Below are positions 43,133 to 51,955 of a stretch of 64,000 nt of DNA, piece by piece; within the stretch, counting starts at the first letter, position 1, and each line of letters starts with the position of its first letter. The notes under the pieces are model-generated. The model was given only the letters and a program-made list of their open reading frames with translations. It was not told the DNA's origin and did not search any database. The translations under genes and the position numbers were made by a program. This DNA is from CAXSEF01 sp964236695 (lineage in GTDB: Bacteria; Pseudomonadota; Alphaproteobacteria; Acetobacterales; Acetobacteraceae), in contig CAXSFU010000011.1 in NCBI GenBank assembly GCA_964236695.1, forward strand, positions 1 through 64,000. The letters are read 5' to 3'.

Positions 43133-45684
43133 CGCCGCGGGGACCGGCTCCCCTCGCCGGGCCGCGCGGTGCCGCCAGATCCGGTCAGCATCCCGAACAG
43201 CAGCCCGCCGGTCACCGGCGTCGCTTCGGACAGCCGCACCTCGACCGCCTGTGCCAAGCTGAACACGAGGCGGGTGGCGCGGCCGACCAGGGACTGGGTC
43301 GTCTCGTCGTGCATCCAGTAGTCGTCCGGGAGGGATCTGAGCGGCACCAGACCGCTGGCCCCGCTGTCGTCCAGTGTGACGAACAGCCCGAAGCGCGCAA
43401 CACCGGAGATGCGCGCGGCGAACACCGCGCCCACTTTGTCCGCCATGTAGGCAGAAAGGTAACGGTCCACGGCCTCGCGCTCCGCCAGCGCCGCCCGCCG
43501 CTCCGTCCCCGTGATCTGCTCTGCGATATCGGGGTACTCCGCGGCCGCCCCCTCGCCGTCGTGCGGCAGCGCCCCGTCGCCTGGCCGCATCCCGGAGACC
43601 AGCGCCCGATGCACCAGCAGGTCGGCATAGCGCCGGATCGGGCTGGTGAAATGCGCGTAGCGCGCCAGCGACAGCCCGAAATGCCCGATGTTGTCCGGGT
43701 CGTACGCCGCCTGGCTCTGCGAGCGCAGCATCACCTCGTTGACCAGGGGCGCGTGCTCCGTCCCCGCCACCGCGCGCAGCACCGCGTCCAGGTCGCGCGG
43801 CCGCAGCTCCCCCGTCGGCGGCAGCGCCAGGTCGAAGGTCCGCAGGAACGCCCGCAGCGCCTCCAGCTTCTCGTCCGACGGCGGCGCGTGCACCCGGTAC
43901 ATGCAGGGCCGACGACGGCGCTCCAGCTCCTCCGCCGCCGCCACGTTGGCGAGCACCATGAACTCCTCGATCAGCCGGTGGCTGTCGAGGCGCGGCCGCG
44001 GCGCGATGGCCGACACCTGCCCCGCCTCGTCCAGCACCACCTTGCGCTCCGGCAGGTCGAGGTCGAGCGTCCCGCGCGCCTGACGCGCCCCCAGCAGCAC
44101 CCGGAACCCCGCATACAGCGCCGCCACCAGCCCGTCCGGCACCGGCGGCGCCCCGTCCAGCACCGCCTGCTCGACCAGCGGCGGCTCCGCCATCCCCGCG
44201 CCTGCCTCGTGGTCGTGCAGCGCCTGCACCTGCGTGTAGGTCAGCCGCGCCGCGGACCGCATCAGCCCGCGCCCGAACCGGTGCGACAGCTTGCGCCCGC
44301 CGGCGTCCACCCGCATCTCGACGAACAGGCAGCCCCGCTCCTCGCCCGGCCGCAGCGAGCACCAGCCGTTCGACAGCGCCTCCGGCAGCATCGGCACCAC
44401 GCGGTCCGGGAAATACACAGAGTTGCCGCGCTTCCTGGCGTCGCGGTCCAGCGCCGATCCCGGCCGCACGTAATGCGCCACGTCCGCGATCGCCACCACC
44501 AGCCGGTGCCCGCCGGGGTTCTCCGGCTCGCCGTCGCGCGCCACGTCCGCCTCGGCGAACACCGCGTCGTCGAAGTCGCGCGCGTCCTCCCCGTCGATCG
44601 TCACCAGCCCCAGCTCGCGCAGGTCGACGCGCTCGCCGAGCGCCACCGCGCGCGCCGCCTCCGCCTCCGCCACCGACGCCGGGTCGAACTCGGTCGGGAT
44701 GCCGTGGGTGTGCACGCAGATCAGGCTGACCGAGCGCGCGTCGCCCATGCGCCCGAGCCGCTCCACCACCCGCGCCGTTTTCAGCCCGAACCCCGTGGAC
44801 GGCAGCGGCTGCGCCAGCACGATCTCGTCGTGCTCCGCGCCATCGGTTTCGCCCGCAGGGATGCGCCACTCCGCCTTCGAGCGCCGGTCCGTCGGCACCA
44901 GCCGCCCTTCGCCGGGCGCGGCCGCGATCCCCGCCCCGCGCCGCACGAACCGCCCGCGCCCGCGCCGGCCGCGCTCCTCCGCGCCGTCCTCGCCCGCCGC
45001 GTCGCGACCACCCGCCTTGAACACGCCGAGCACCCGCGCCGGCGCCTCGCTCAGCCGCTTCAGCGTGCGCCCCTCGTAGCGCCCGTGTCCGATCGGCTTC
45101 AGCCGCGCCAGCACCCGTTCCCCCGGCGCCAGCGCCGGCCGCCCGCGCTCCTCTGCCGCCATCAGCACCAGCGGCGCCGGCCCGTCGCCCTGCCAATCCA
45201 GCGGCCTCGCCACCGCGTCGCCGTCCGGATCGGTCCCGGTGACCAGCACCACCATGGCGTCCGGCAGCCGCCCCGGCGGCGTGAACCGCCGGTGCCCCGC
45301 CGGCGCCACCGCCCCGCTTTCCGCCAGGTCGCGCAGCATCTCGCGCAGGCCCGCACGATGCTCCGGCCCGAGCCCGAACTCGCGCGAGATCTCGCGCTTG
45401 CCGACCCGCCCCGGGCTCTCGCGGATGAACCGCCGCACCGCCTCGCGCGACGGCAGCCCCGCCCCGCGCCGGCCACCCGCGTCCCCGCCGTCCGGCAGGT
45501 CCGGTCCCGCGCCATCCGGCCCCGCCGCGTCCAGCATCATCCGCAGCCCGTCCGCCCCGCCGGACCCCGCGTCCTGCGGGCCTGGCTCGGCCGCATCGCC
45601 CTCCGCCGGCGCGTCGCTCCAGTGCGGCTCCGGCCCGCCGGCCGCCTCGCCCTCGTCCCCGCCGGACACGGGCATGCGCGCCAT
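43129..45684 (-). CDS. rnr: Ribonuclease R
   Basis: Processive 3'-5' exoribonuclease. 851 residues: acidic N-terminal extension, winged helix (REAVRRFIRESPGRVGKREISR written in two halves), cold-shock/OB segments, and the RNB catalytic domain with GEDARDFDDAVFAE and SVYFPDRVVPMLPE. Further signatures are LIEEFMVLANVAAAE and YAHFTSPIRRYADLLVHR. A C-terminal S1 domain follows (GAVFAARISGVARFGLFV). The ATG at 45684 lies one base after the topA stop, indicating coupling. It is followed by the S41 gene with a GTGA overlap. Confidence 0.95.
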   Translation of the reverse strand: MARMPVSGGDEGEAAGGPEPHWSDAPAEGDAAEPGPQDAGSGGADGLRMMLDAAGPDGAGPDLPDGGDAGGRRGAGLPSREAVRRFIRESPGRVGKREISREFGLGPEHRAGLREMLRDLAESGAVAPAGHRRFTPPGRLPDAMVVLVTGTDPDGDAVARPLDWQGDGPAPLVLMAAEERGRPALAPGERVLARLKPIGHGRYEGRTLKRLSEAPARVLGVFKAGGRDAAGEDGAEERGRRGRGRFVRRGAGIAAAPGEGRLVPTDRRSKAEWRIPAGETDGAEHDEIVLAQPLPSTGFGLKTARVVERLGRMGDARSVSLICVHTHGIPTEFDPASVAEAEAARAVALGERVDLRELGLVTIDGEDARDFDDAVFAEADVARDGEPENPGGHRLVVAIADVAHYVRPGSALDRDARKRGNSVYFPDRVVPMLPEALSNGWCSLRPGEERGCLFVEMRVDAGGRKLSHRFGRGLMRSAARLTYTQVQALHDHEAGAGMAEPPLVEQAVLDGAPPVPDGLVAALYAGFRVLLGARQARGTLDLDLPERKVVLDEAGQVSAIAPRPRLDSHRLIEEFMVLANVAAAEELERRRRPCMYRVHAPPSDEKLEALRAFLRTFDLALPPTGELRPRDLDAVLRAVAGTEHAPLVNEVMLRSQSQAAYDPDNIGHFGLSLARYAHFTSPIRRYADLLVHRALVSGMRPGDGALPHDGEGAAAEYPDIAEQITGTERRAALAEREAVDRYLSAYMADKVGAVFAARISGVARFGLFVTLDDSGASGLVPLRSLPDDYWMHDETTQSLVGRATRLVFSLAQAVEVRLSEATPVTGGLLFGMLTGSGGTARPGEGSRSPRR

Positions 45685-45685
45685 C

Positions 45686-48418
45686 TCAGCCCGCCTCGCC
45701 CGACCCGGCCGCAGCCGCCGCCGGCTTCGCAACCTTTGCCTTGGCGGCCTTCGCCTTTGCCTTGCCCTTTGGCGCAGCCTTCGCTTTCGTCGCCGGCCTC
45801 TTCGCCGGCGCCGCTGCCGCCCCGGGCGCCGGCTCCGTCCCGTCCGCCGCCTTGACCTTCCTCGCTCCCGCGGCTTTCGCCGCCGGCTTGCCCTTGCGCG
45901 CCCCCGGCTTCGCCTTCAGCGGCTTGCCACGCTCGGCGAGCAGCGCCACCGCGTCCTCCAGCGTCACGTCGTCCATCTCGACACCGCGCGGCACGTTGGC
46001 CACCACCGTGTTGTGCTGGATGTACGGCCCGAACCGCCCCTTCTTCACCATCACCGGCGCCCGGTCCTTCGGATGCTCGCCGAGTGCCCGCACGCTCGCC
46101 AGCTTGCGCGCCAGCACGTCGACCGCCCGGTTCAGCCCGACGGCCAGCACGTCGTCGTCCTTGTCCAGGGAGCCGAAGATCGCCCCCATCTTCACGAACG
46201 GCCCGAACCGCCCGATCCCCGCCTCGATCGGCTCGCCCAGCTCCGGATGCGTGCCCACGAAGCGCGGCAGCGACAGCAGCCCCAGCGCCTGCTCCAGCGT
46301 CATCTGGTCGCCGTCCATGCCCTTCGGCAGCGAGGTCCGCCGCGGCTTGACCTTCTTGTCCTCGGGATCGGCCTCGCCCTGCTGCACGTACAGCCCGTAT
46401 GGCCCGCGGCGCACGGTCACCATCTGCCCGCCGTCCGGGTTCGGCCCCAGCTCGCGCAGTCCCTCCTTCAGGGTCTCGCCGTCGCCCTCGCCGCCCTCGA
46501 TCGCGAGGCGCCGCGTATACTGGCACCCCGGGTAGTTCGAGCACCCGATGAACGACCCGTGCCGCCCGAGCTTGAGCCCGAGCCGCCCCGCATGGCACGC
46601 CGGGCACAGGCGCGGATCGCTGCCATCCTGGCGCGCGGGAAAGAAGTGCTCGCCCAGGTCGCCGTCCAGCGCGTCGATCACGTCGGAAATCTTCAGCTCG
46701 CGCGTCTGCTCGACGGCCTTGGAGAAGTCGTCCCAGAACGCGTGCATCACCGCGCGCCACTGCGCCGTGCCGTCGCTGATCTCGTCGAGCTGCTCCTCCA
46801 GCCCCGCCGTGAACCCGGTGTCCACGTAGCGCTCGAAGAAGCTCGCCAGGAACGCCGTCACCAGCCGCCCGCGGTCCTCCGGCACGAACCTCTTGTTCTC
46901 CATGCGCACGTAGGAGCGGTCACGCAGCACCGTCAGGATCGAGGCGTACGTCGAGGGCCGCCCGATCCCCAGCTCCTCCATCATCTTGACGAGGCTCGCC
47001 TCCGAGTACCGTGGCGGCGGCTGGGTGAAGTGCTGCGTCGCGTCCACCTTCGGGCAGGCGAGGGGGTCGCGCTCCGCCATCGGCGGCAGCATCCGGCTTT
47101 CCTCCTCCTCGCCCTCGTCCACGCCCTCGCGATACAGCCGCAGGAACCCGTCGAACGCGATGATCGACCCGTTCGCCCGCAGCCTCGGCCCCGCCGGCAG
47201 CGTCGGGTCCGCAACCTCGACGATCACCTGATCCAGCTCCGCGGACTGCATCTGGCTCGCGACCGCGCGCTTCCACACCAGCTCGTACAGCCGCCCCTGC
47301 TCTGCGTTGAGGAAGCCGATCAGCTCGTCGAGGGTGCGCGACACCTCGGTCGGCCGCACCGCCTCGTGGGCCTCCTGCGCGTTCTTCGCCTTGGCATGGT
47401 ACTCGCGCGGCGCCAGCGGCCGGTACTGCTCGCCGAAGCCTGTGGCGACATAGTCGCGGATGCCCTCGATCGCCTCGCGCGCCATGGAAACGCCGTCGGT
47501 CCTCATGTAGGTGATGAGCCCCGTCGTCTCGCCGTCCAGCTCGATCCCCTCGTAGAGCTGCTGCGCCGTGCGCATCGCCGCCTGCGCGCCCATGCCGAGC
47601 TTGCGGCTCGCCTCCTGCTGCAGCGTCGACGTCGTGAACGGCGCCGGCGGGTTGCGCTTGACCCGGCGCCTCTCGACGCCCGCCACCTCGAACCCGCCCG
47701 ACTCCACCTGCGCCTTCGCCGCCAGCGCCAGCGCCTCAGTGTTCAGGTCGAACTGGTCGAGCCTCCTGCCGTCCAGGTGCGTCAGCCGCGCCAGGAACGG
47801 GGCGCCCGCGGGCGTGGCCATGTGCGCCTCGACCGTCCAGTACTCGCGCGGCCGGAACGCCTCGATCTCCGCCTCGCGCTCGCACACCAGCCGCAGCGCC
47901 ACCGACTGCACCCGCCCTGCGGAACGCGAGCCCGGCAGCTTGCGCCACAGCACCGGCGACAGCGTGAACCCCACCAGGTAGTCCAGCGCCCGCCGGGCCA
48001 GGTATGCCTCGATCAGCGGCAGGTCCAGCTCGCGCGGCTGCTCCATCGCCTTCTGCACGGCCGACTTGGTGATCTCGTTGAAGGTGATGCGCTGCACGTC
48101 CACGCCGCGCAGCGCGCCCTTCTCCTCCAGCATCGCCCGCACGTGCCACGAGATCGCCTCGCCCTCGCGGTCCGGGTCCGTCGCCAGGTACAGATGCGCC
48201 GCCCCCTTCAGCGCCTTGACGATGGCGCCGATCTGGCGCTGCCCGCGCTCGTCGGCCTCCCAGTCCATCGCGAAGTCCTGGTCCGGCCGCACGCTGCCGT
48301 CCTTGGGCGGCAGGTCGCGCACGTGCCCGAACGAGGCGAGCACGGTGTAGCCGTCGCCCAGGTACTTGTTGATGGTCTTGGCCTTGGCGGGCGATTCGAC
48401 CACGACGACGTCGGTCAT
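45686..48418 (-). CDS. topA: DNA topoisomerase I
   Basis: Type IA topoisomerase that relaxes negative supercoils. 910 residues: Toprim domain (VVVESPAKAKTINKYLG, ATDPDREGEAISWH), the active-site tyrosine in GLITYMRTDG near residue 310, and a C-terminal zinc ribbon (CPACHAGRLGLKLGRHGSF, then CSNYPGC). Repeated topoisomerase C-repeat domains follow, then a Lys/Ala-rich tail of about 80 residues (for example KAKAAPKGKAKAKAAKAK) that probably aids DNA binding. The ATG at 48418 (MTDVVVVESPAK) is chosen over codons upstream. It lies between dprA and rnr in a conserved alphaproteobacterial order. Confidence 0.97.
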   Translation of the reverse strand: MTDVVVVESPAKAKTINKYLGDGYTVLASFGHVRDLPPKDGSVRPDQDFAMDWEADERGQRQIGAIVKALKGAAHLYLATDPDREGEAISWHVRAMLEEKGALRGVDVQRITFNEITKSAVQKAMEQPRELDLPLIEAYLARRALDYLVGFTLSPVLWRKLPGSRSAGRVQSVALRLVCEREAEIEAFRPREYWTVEAHMATPAGAPFLARLTHLDGRRLDQFDLNTEALALAAKAQVESGGFEVAGVERRRVKRNPPAPFTTSTLQQEASRKLGMGAQAAMRTAQQLYEGIELDGETTGLITYMRTDGVSMAREAIEGIRDYVATGFGEQYRPLAPREYHAKAKNAQEAHEAVRPTEVSRTLDELIGFLNAEQGRLYELVWKRAVASQMQSAELDQVIVEVADPTLPAGPRLRANGSIIAFDGFLRLYREGVDEGEEEESRMLPPMAERDPLACPKVDATQHFTQPPPRYSEASLVKMMEELGIGRPSTYASILTVLRDRSYVRMENKRFVPEDRGRLVTAFLASFFERYVDTGFTAGLEEQLDEISDGTAQWRAVMHAFWDDFSKAVEQTRELKISDVIDALDGDLGEHFFPARQDGSDPRLCPACHAGRLGLKLGRHGSFIGCSNYPGCQYTRRLAIEGGEGDGETLKEGLRELGPNPDGGQMVTVRRGPYGLYVQQGEADPEDKKVKPRRTSLPKGMDGDQMTLEQALGLLSLPRFVGTHPELGEPIEAGIGRFGPFVKMGAIFGSLDKDDDVLAVGLNRAVDVLARKLASVRALGEHPKDRAPVMVKKGRFGPYIQHNTVVANVPRGVEMDDVTLEDAVALLAERGKPLKAKPGARKGKPAAKAAGARKVKAADGTEPAPGAAAAPAKRPATKAKAAPKGKAKAKAAKAKVAKPAAAAAGSGEAG

Positions 48419-48451
48419 TCCAGTCCCTCGGGCCACAGCCTCATCAGCGTG

Positions 48452-49798
48452 CTAGGGCCCAGTGTCGATCAGCAGGCAAACCCGGTTCCCGGGAAGGGTC
48501 TCGATCCGGCCGGCGAGCTCAAGCTCCAGCAGCGCGGAGGAGACGGCAGACGCGGACAAGTGGCAGCGGCGCACCACCTCGTCAACCGGCGTCGGCGACA
48601 CGCTCAGGCAGGCGAGCACGGCGGCCTGCACCCCGCCCAGCCCCCCGGACGCGCCGCCGGAGGCGTTCGCGCGCCCGCCCGGGCCACCGCCTCCCGCGTC
48701 GGAGGCCTCTTTCGTGCGTCGCCGCAGCAGCCCTGCGCCACGCCGCGGCCGGGCAGGGGGCTCTGCAGCCGCGGGACGCTCCGGTGTCGCAGCGCCGGAC
48801 AGGATGACGCCGGCATCCGTGCCGCCCGGCCCCGCTCCAGGTCCCGCCTCGCCCACCGCCGTCCCGGCCTCGACCTCCCCTGGCTCCGCGCCCTCACCAT
48901 CCGGTGCCTCGTCCACCCCGGAGTCCGCCGCCAGCGCCGGCCCGTGGTCCGGCAGGTTCGCCAGCACGTCCGCCGCGGACTCCGTCAGGAACGCCCCCTG
49001 CCGGATCAGGTCGTTGCTCCCCCGCGACCGCGGGTCCAGCGGCGAGCCCGGTACGGCGAAGATCTCCCGGTGCAGCTCCTGCGCCAGCCGCGCCGTGATC
49101 AGCGTCCCCGACCGCAGCGCCGCCTCCACCACCACCACGCCGAGCGACAGCCCCGCGATGATCCGGTTGCGCCGCGGGAAGTGCCGGTTCTGCGGCGCGA
49201 CCCCCAGCGCCGCCTCCGCCACCACCGCCCCGTGCGCCGCAACCTCCGCCTGCAAATCCGCGTGCTCCGCCGGATACGGGCAGTCCAGCCCCCCCGCCAC
49301 GCACGCCACCGTCCGCCCCACGTGCATGGCGCCCCGGTGCGCCGCCGCGTCGATCCCCCGCGCCAGCCCCGACACCACCACCAGCCCCGACGCCGCCAGG
49401 TCCGTCGACAGCGCCTCCGCCATCCTCTCCCCGTTGGTCGAGCAGTTCCGCGCCCCCACCAGCGCCACCGCCCGCGCCGACAGGCACCCCACGTCCCCCA
49501 GCACCGCGATCGCCGACGGCGCATCCGCCAGCAGCGCCAGCAGCGGCGGATACCCGGGCCCGCCCAGGAACAGCATCCGCCCGCCCAGCCGCCCCAGCCG
49601 CTCCAGCTCCCGCGCAGCCTCGTCCCGCCCGGGCACCCGCGGCGCCTCCGTCCGCCCCCCGGACCGCGCCAGCCCGGGCAGCGCCTCGATCGCCTCCGCC
49701 GCGCTCGCGAACCGCCCCATCAGGCGGCGGAACGTGACTGGCCCCACGTCCTCGGCGCGCGCCAGACGCAGCAGGTCCAGCTCGTCCGGCATCACCAT
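48452..49798 (-). CDS. dprA: DNA-processing protein DprA
   Basis: Loads RecA on incoming single-stranded DNA during transformation. 448 residues: an N-terminal helical part, the Rossmann-like core with VALVGARNCSTNGERMA, VVSGLARGIDAAAHRGA, VACVAGGLDCPYPAEH, FPRRNRIIAGLS and SGTLITARLAQE. After a long Gly/Ala/Pro-rich insertion (about 290-385) comes a C-terminal winged-helix DprA domain (VLACLSVSPTPVDEVVRRCHLS). Start ATG 49798 or 49792; neither has a ribosome site, because repeat B13 occupies the upstream gap. comEC, another competence gene, lies at the window end. Confidence 0.94.
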   Translation of the reverse strand: MVMPDELDLLRLARAEDVGPVTFRRLMGRFASAAEAIEALPGLARSGGRTEAPRVPGRDEAARELERLGRLGGRMLFLGGPGYPPLLALLADAPSAIAVLGDVGCLSARAVALVGARNCSTNGERMAEALSTDLAASGLVVVSGLARGIDAAAHRGAMHVGRTVACVAGGLDCPYPAEHADLQAEVAAHGAVVAEAALGVAPQNRHFPRRNRIIAGLSLGVVVVEAALRSGTLITARLAQELHREIFAVPGSPLDPRSRGSNDLIRQGAFLTESAADVLANLPDHGPALAADSGVDEAPDGEGAEPGEVEAGTAVGEAGPGAGPGGTDAGVILSGAATPERPAAAEPPARPRRGAGLLRRRTKEASDAGGGGPGGRANASGGASGGLGGVQAAVLACLSVSPTPVDEVVRRCHLSASAVSSALLELELAGRIETLPGNRVCLLIDTGP

Positions 49799-49810
49799 GG
49801 CGCGCCAGGA

Positions 49811-49938
49811 AGAAGGCAAGGTCGGGCTCTGCCCGAACCCGCCAAAGGGCCGAGCCCTTTGGAAACCCCACACCTAAGTAACGGATTCCAAAGGCTTGCC
49901 TTTGGCGGAGTTTGAGGCAGAGCCTCAACCTTGCTTGC
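49811..49938. repeat. Family B intergenic repeat, copy B13
   Basis: Left end GGCAAGGTCGGGCTCTGCCC, CCAAAGGGCCGAGCCCTTTGG, CCAAAGGCTTGCCTTTGG, and the right end GAGGCAGAGCCTCAACCTTG. It fills the gap between plsY and dprA within an operon-like run, 13 bases from the dprA start. Confidence 0.8.
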
Positions 49939-49955
49939 CTCGCCCGGCCCCGCCC

Positions 49956-50576
49956 TCACGCCCTGGCCCCGATCCTCGGCTCCGTCCCCGCCGCCAGCCG
50001 CGCGATGTTGCCGCGGTGCCGCGCCGCGACCAGCGCCGCCACCAGCAGCGCCGCGGCGCACACGACGCCGCCCGCCAGGGCCGCCGCCGCCAACCCGCCC
50101 GCCGCCATCGCCGCGAGCGCGCCCACCGACGAGATCCGGCTCAGCCACGCCGCCGCCAGCCACGCAGCGCACGCCGCCATCCCCACCCGCCAGTCCAGCC
50201 CGAGCATCGCGCCCAGCCCGGTCGCCACGCCCTTGCCGCCGCGAAAGCGCAGCCACGCCGGGAAGCAGTGCCCCAGCACCACGCACATCGCCGCCACCGC
50301 CGCGCCCCACGACCCGGCGGCGAGCCCCGCCACGACCACTGCGAGCAGCCCCTTTGCTGCGTCCAGCAGCAGCGTGGCCGCCGCCAGCCCGCGCCGCCCG
50401 GTGCGCAGCACGTTGGTGGCGCCGATGTTGCCCGACCCGATCGCGCGCAGGTCGCCCAGCCCCGCCAGCCGCGTCAGCAGCAGCCCGAACGGCACCGACC
50501 CCGCGAGATACGCCGCCGCCGCGACGAGCAGCCCGGCCAGCAACCAGCCGCCCGCGCCCGGCGCCGCAGGGCTCAC
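49956..50576 (-). CDS. plsY: Glycerol-3-phosphate acyltransferase (acyl-phosphate dependent)
   Basis: Inner-membrane enzyme that acylates glycerol-3-phosphate with acyl-phosphate, the first step of phospholipid synthesis. 206 residues with several membrane helices and the three conserved motifs: GSVPFG, GSGNIGATNVLR and RFRGGKGVATGLGAMLG. The GTG at 50576 overlaps the stop of the pyrC-like gene (GTGA), indicating coupling. Confidence 0.96.
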   Translation of the reverse strand: MSPAAPGAGGWLLAGLLVAAAAYLAGSVPFGLLLTRLAGLGDLRAIGSGNIGATNVLRTGRRGLAAATLLLDAAKGLLAVVVAGLAAGSWGAAVAAMCVVLGHCFPAWLRFRGGKGVATGLGAMLGLDWRVGMAACAAWLAAAWLSRISSVGALAAMAAGGLAAAALAGGVVCAAALLVAALVAARHRGNIARLAAGTEPRIGARA

Positions 50577-51955
50577 AGCCCGATCTCCGCCGCCCCGTCC
50601 GGACCCTGCGCGCCGTCCGCGACCCCGCGCGCCTGCGCCGCGGCACCCGGGCCGCGGGCCCGCGCCGCCGGCCCGCCGGGATGCGCGAACACCAGCCGCC
50701 CCGCCTTCCAGGTGCCGAACACCCGCCCCTCCAGCGCCCGCCCGTCGAACGGCGTGTTCTGCGCCTTGCCGGGAAGCTGGCCGGCGACGACCTTCCACGC
50801 CCGCTCCGGATGGAACAGGCACAGGTCGGCCGCCGCGCCCCGCGCCAGCGTCCCCGCCTCGACGCCGAGCACCTTCGCGGGCCGCGCCGTCAGCAGCGCC
50901 ACCGCCTGCGCCAGCCCCAGCGAGCCGCCATGCACCTGCGCCAGGCTCACCGCCAGCAGCGTCGCCAGCCCGGACCCTCCCGGCGAGGCCTGCGCGAACG
51001 GCAGCCGCTTGTCGTCCGCGTCGCGCGGCTGGTGGTCCGAGGCGATCGCGTCGATCGTGCCGTCCAGCAGCCCCGCCGCCACCGCCACCCGGTCGCCCTC
51101 CGGCCGCAGCGGCGGCGACAGCTTGGCGTAGGAGCGGAAATCCCCGATCGCCGTCTCGTTGAGGTCGAAGTACGGCGGTGCCGTGTCGCAGGACACGTCC
51201 ACCCCCTCGCCCTTGGCGCGGCGGATCAGCATCACCGACTCCGCCGTCGACACGTGCGCGATGTGCAGCGCCCCCCCGGTGAGCCGGGCAAGGCGGATGT
51301 CGCGCGCCACCAGCATCGCCTCCGCCACCGCCGGGATCCCCGGCAGGCCCAGCCGCGTCGCCAGCTCGCCTTCCGTCGCCGCCCCGCCCGCCGCCAGCGC
51401 CGGCTCCTCCGGATGCACCACGACCCGCACCCCGAAGCCGTGCGCATACGACAGGGCGAGCCGCATCAGCCGGGCGTTGCCGATCGCGCGCATCCCGTCG
51501 GTGAACGCCACCGCTCCCGCCTCGCGCAGCAGCCCCAGCTCCGCGAGCTGCTCGCCCGCGCATCCCGCCGTCAGCGCCCCGTACGGCAGGATCGTCAGCG
51601 ACCCGGTCTCCTCGCCGCGCGCCCGCAGCAGCCTGACCAGGGCCGGGTCGTCGATCGCGGGCTTCGTGTCCGGCAGCGCCGCCAGGGTGGTGATCCCGCC
51701 CGCCGCCGCCGCCTCCGCCGCCGAGGCGATGGTTTCGCGATACTCCCGCCCCGGCTCGCCCAGCGCCGCGCGCATGTCGACCAGCCCGGGGCACAGCACG
51801 CAGTCCGTGCCGTCCACCACCACCGCCCCGTCCGGCCGACCCAGGAACGCCCCCAGATCCGCGATCCGCCCGTCGCGCACCAGGAGCGCGCCGACCTGGT
51901 CCAGGCCGCTGCCCGGGTCGATCAGCCGCACGCCCTCGAACAGCACGTCGCTCAC
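50573..51955 (-). CDS. Dihydroorotase-like protein lacking metal ligands (PyrC' / PyrX type)
   Basis: 460-residue amidohydrolase-fold protein next to pyrB. In active dihydroorotase the first strand reads DxHxH; here it reads PGLVDMRAALGEPG, without either histidine. The lysine that is carboxylated in active enzymes is also not found in its usual context (ILPYGALTAG). Later signatures such as HIAHVSTAES and ASDHQP remain. In Pseudomonas and several alphaproteobacteria such a non-catalytic homologue is needed to assemble aspartate transcarbamoylase; a true PyrC is encoded elsewhere. The start GTG 51955 overlaps the pyrB stop (GTGA). An active dihydroorotase call would be the likely automatic annotation, but the missing ligands argue against it. 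Confidence 0.88.
   Translation of the reverse strand: MSDVLFEGVRLIDPGSGLDQVGALLVRDGRIADLGAFLGRPDGAVVVDGTDCVLCPGLVDMRAALGEPGREYRETIASAAEAAAAGGITTLAALPDTKPAIDDPALVRLLRARGEETGSLTILPYGALTAGCAGEQLAELGLLREAGAVAFTDGMRAIGNARLMRLALSYAHGFGVRVVVHPEEPALAAGGAATEGELATRLGLPGIPAVAEAMLVARDIRLARLTGGALHIAHVSTAESVMLIRRAKGEGVDVSCDTAPPYFDLNETAIGDFRSYAKLSPPLRPEGDRVAVAAGLLDGTIDAIASDHQPRDADDKRLPFAQASPGGSGLATLLAVSLAQVHGGSLGLAQAVALLTARPAKVLGVEAGTLARGAAADLCLFHPERAWKVVAGQLPGKAQNTPFDGRALEGRVFGTWKAGRLVFAHPGGPAARARGPGAAAQARGVADGAQGPDGAAEIGL

Noticed and set aside
41144..45196. Single giant ORF joining S41 peptidase and a 690-residue N-terminal extension
   Set aside because: The extension is an out-of-frame reading of rnr; the true S41 start is GTG 43132 overlapping the rnr stop.
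45239..49915. 1558-residue plus-strand ORF
   Set aside because: Antisense to topA and dprA, with His/Arg/Gln-rich shadow composition.
50573..51955. Active dihydroorotase
   Set aside because: Metal-binding HxH and the carboxylated lysine context are missing; a structural PyrC' role is more consistent.
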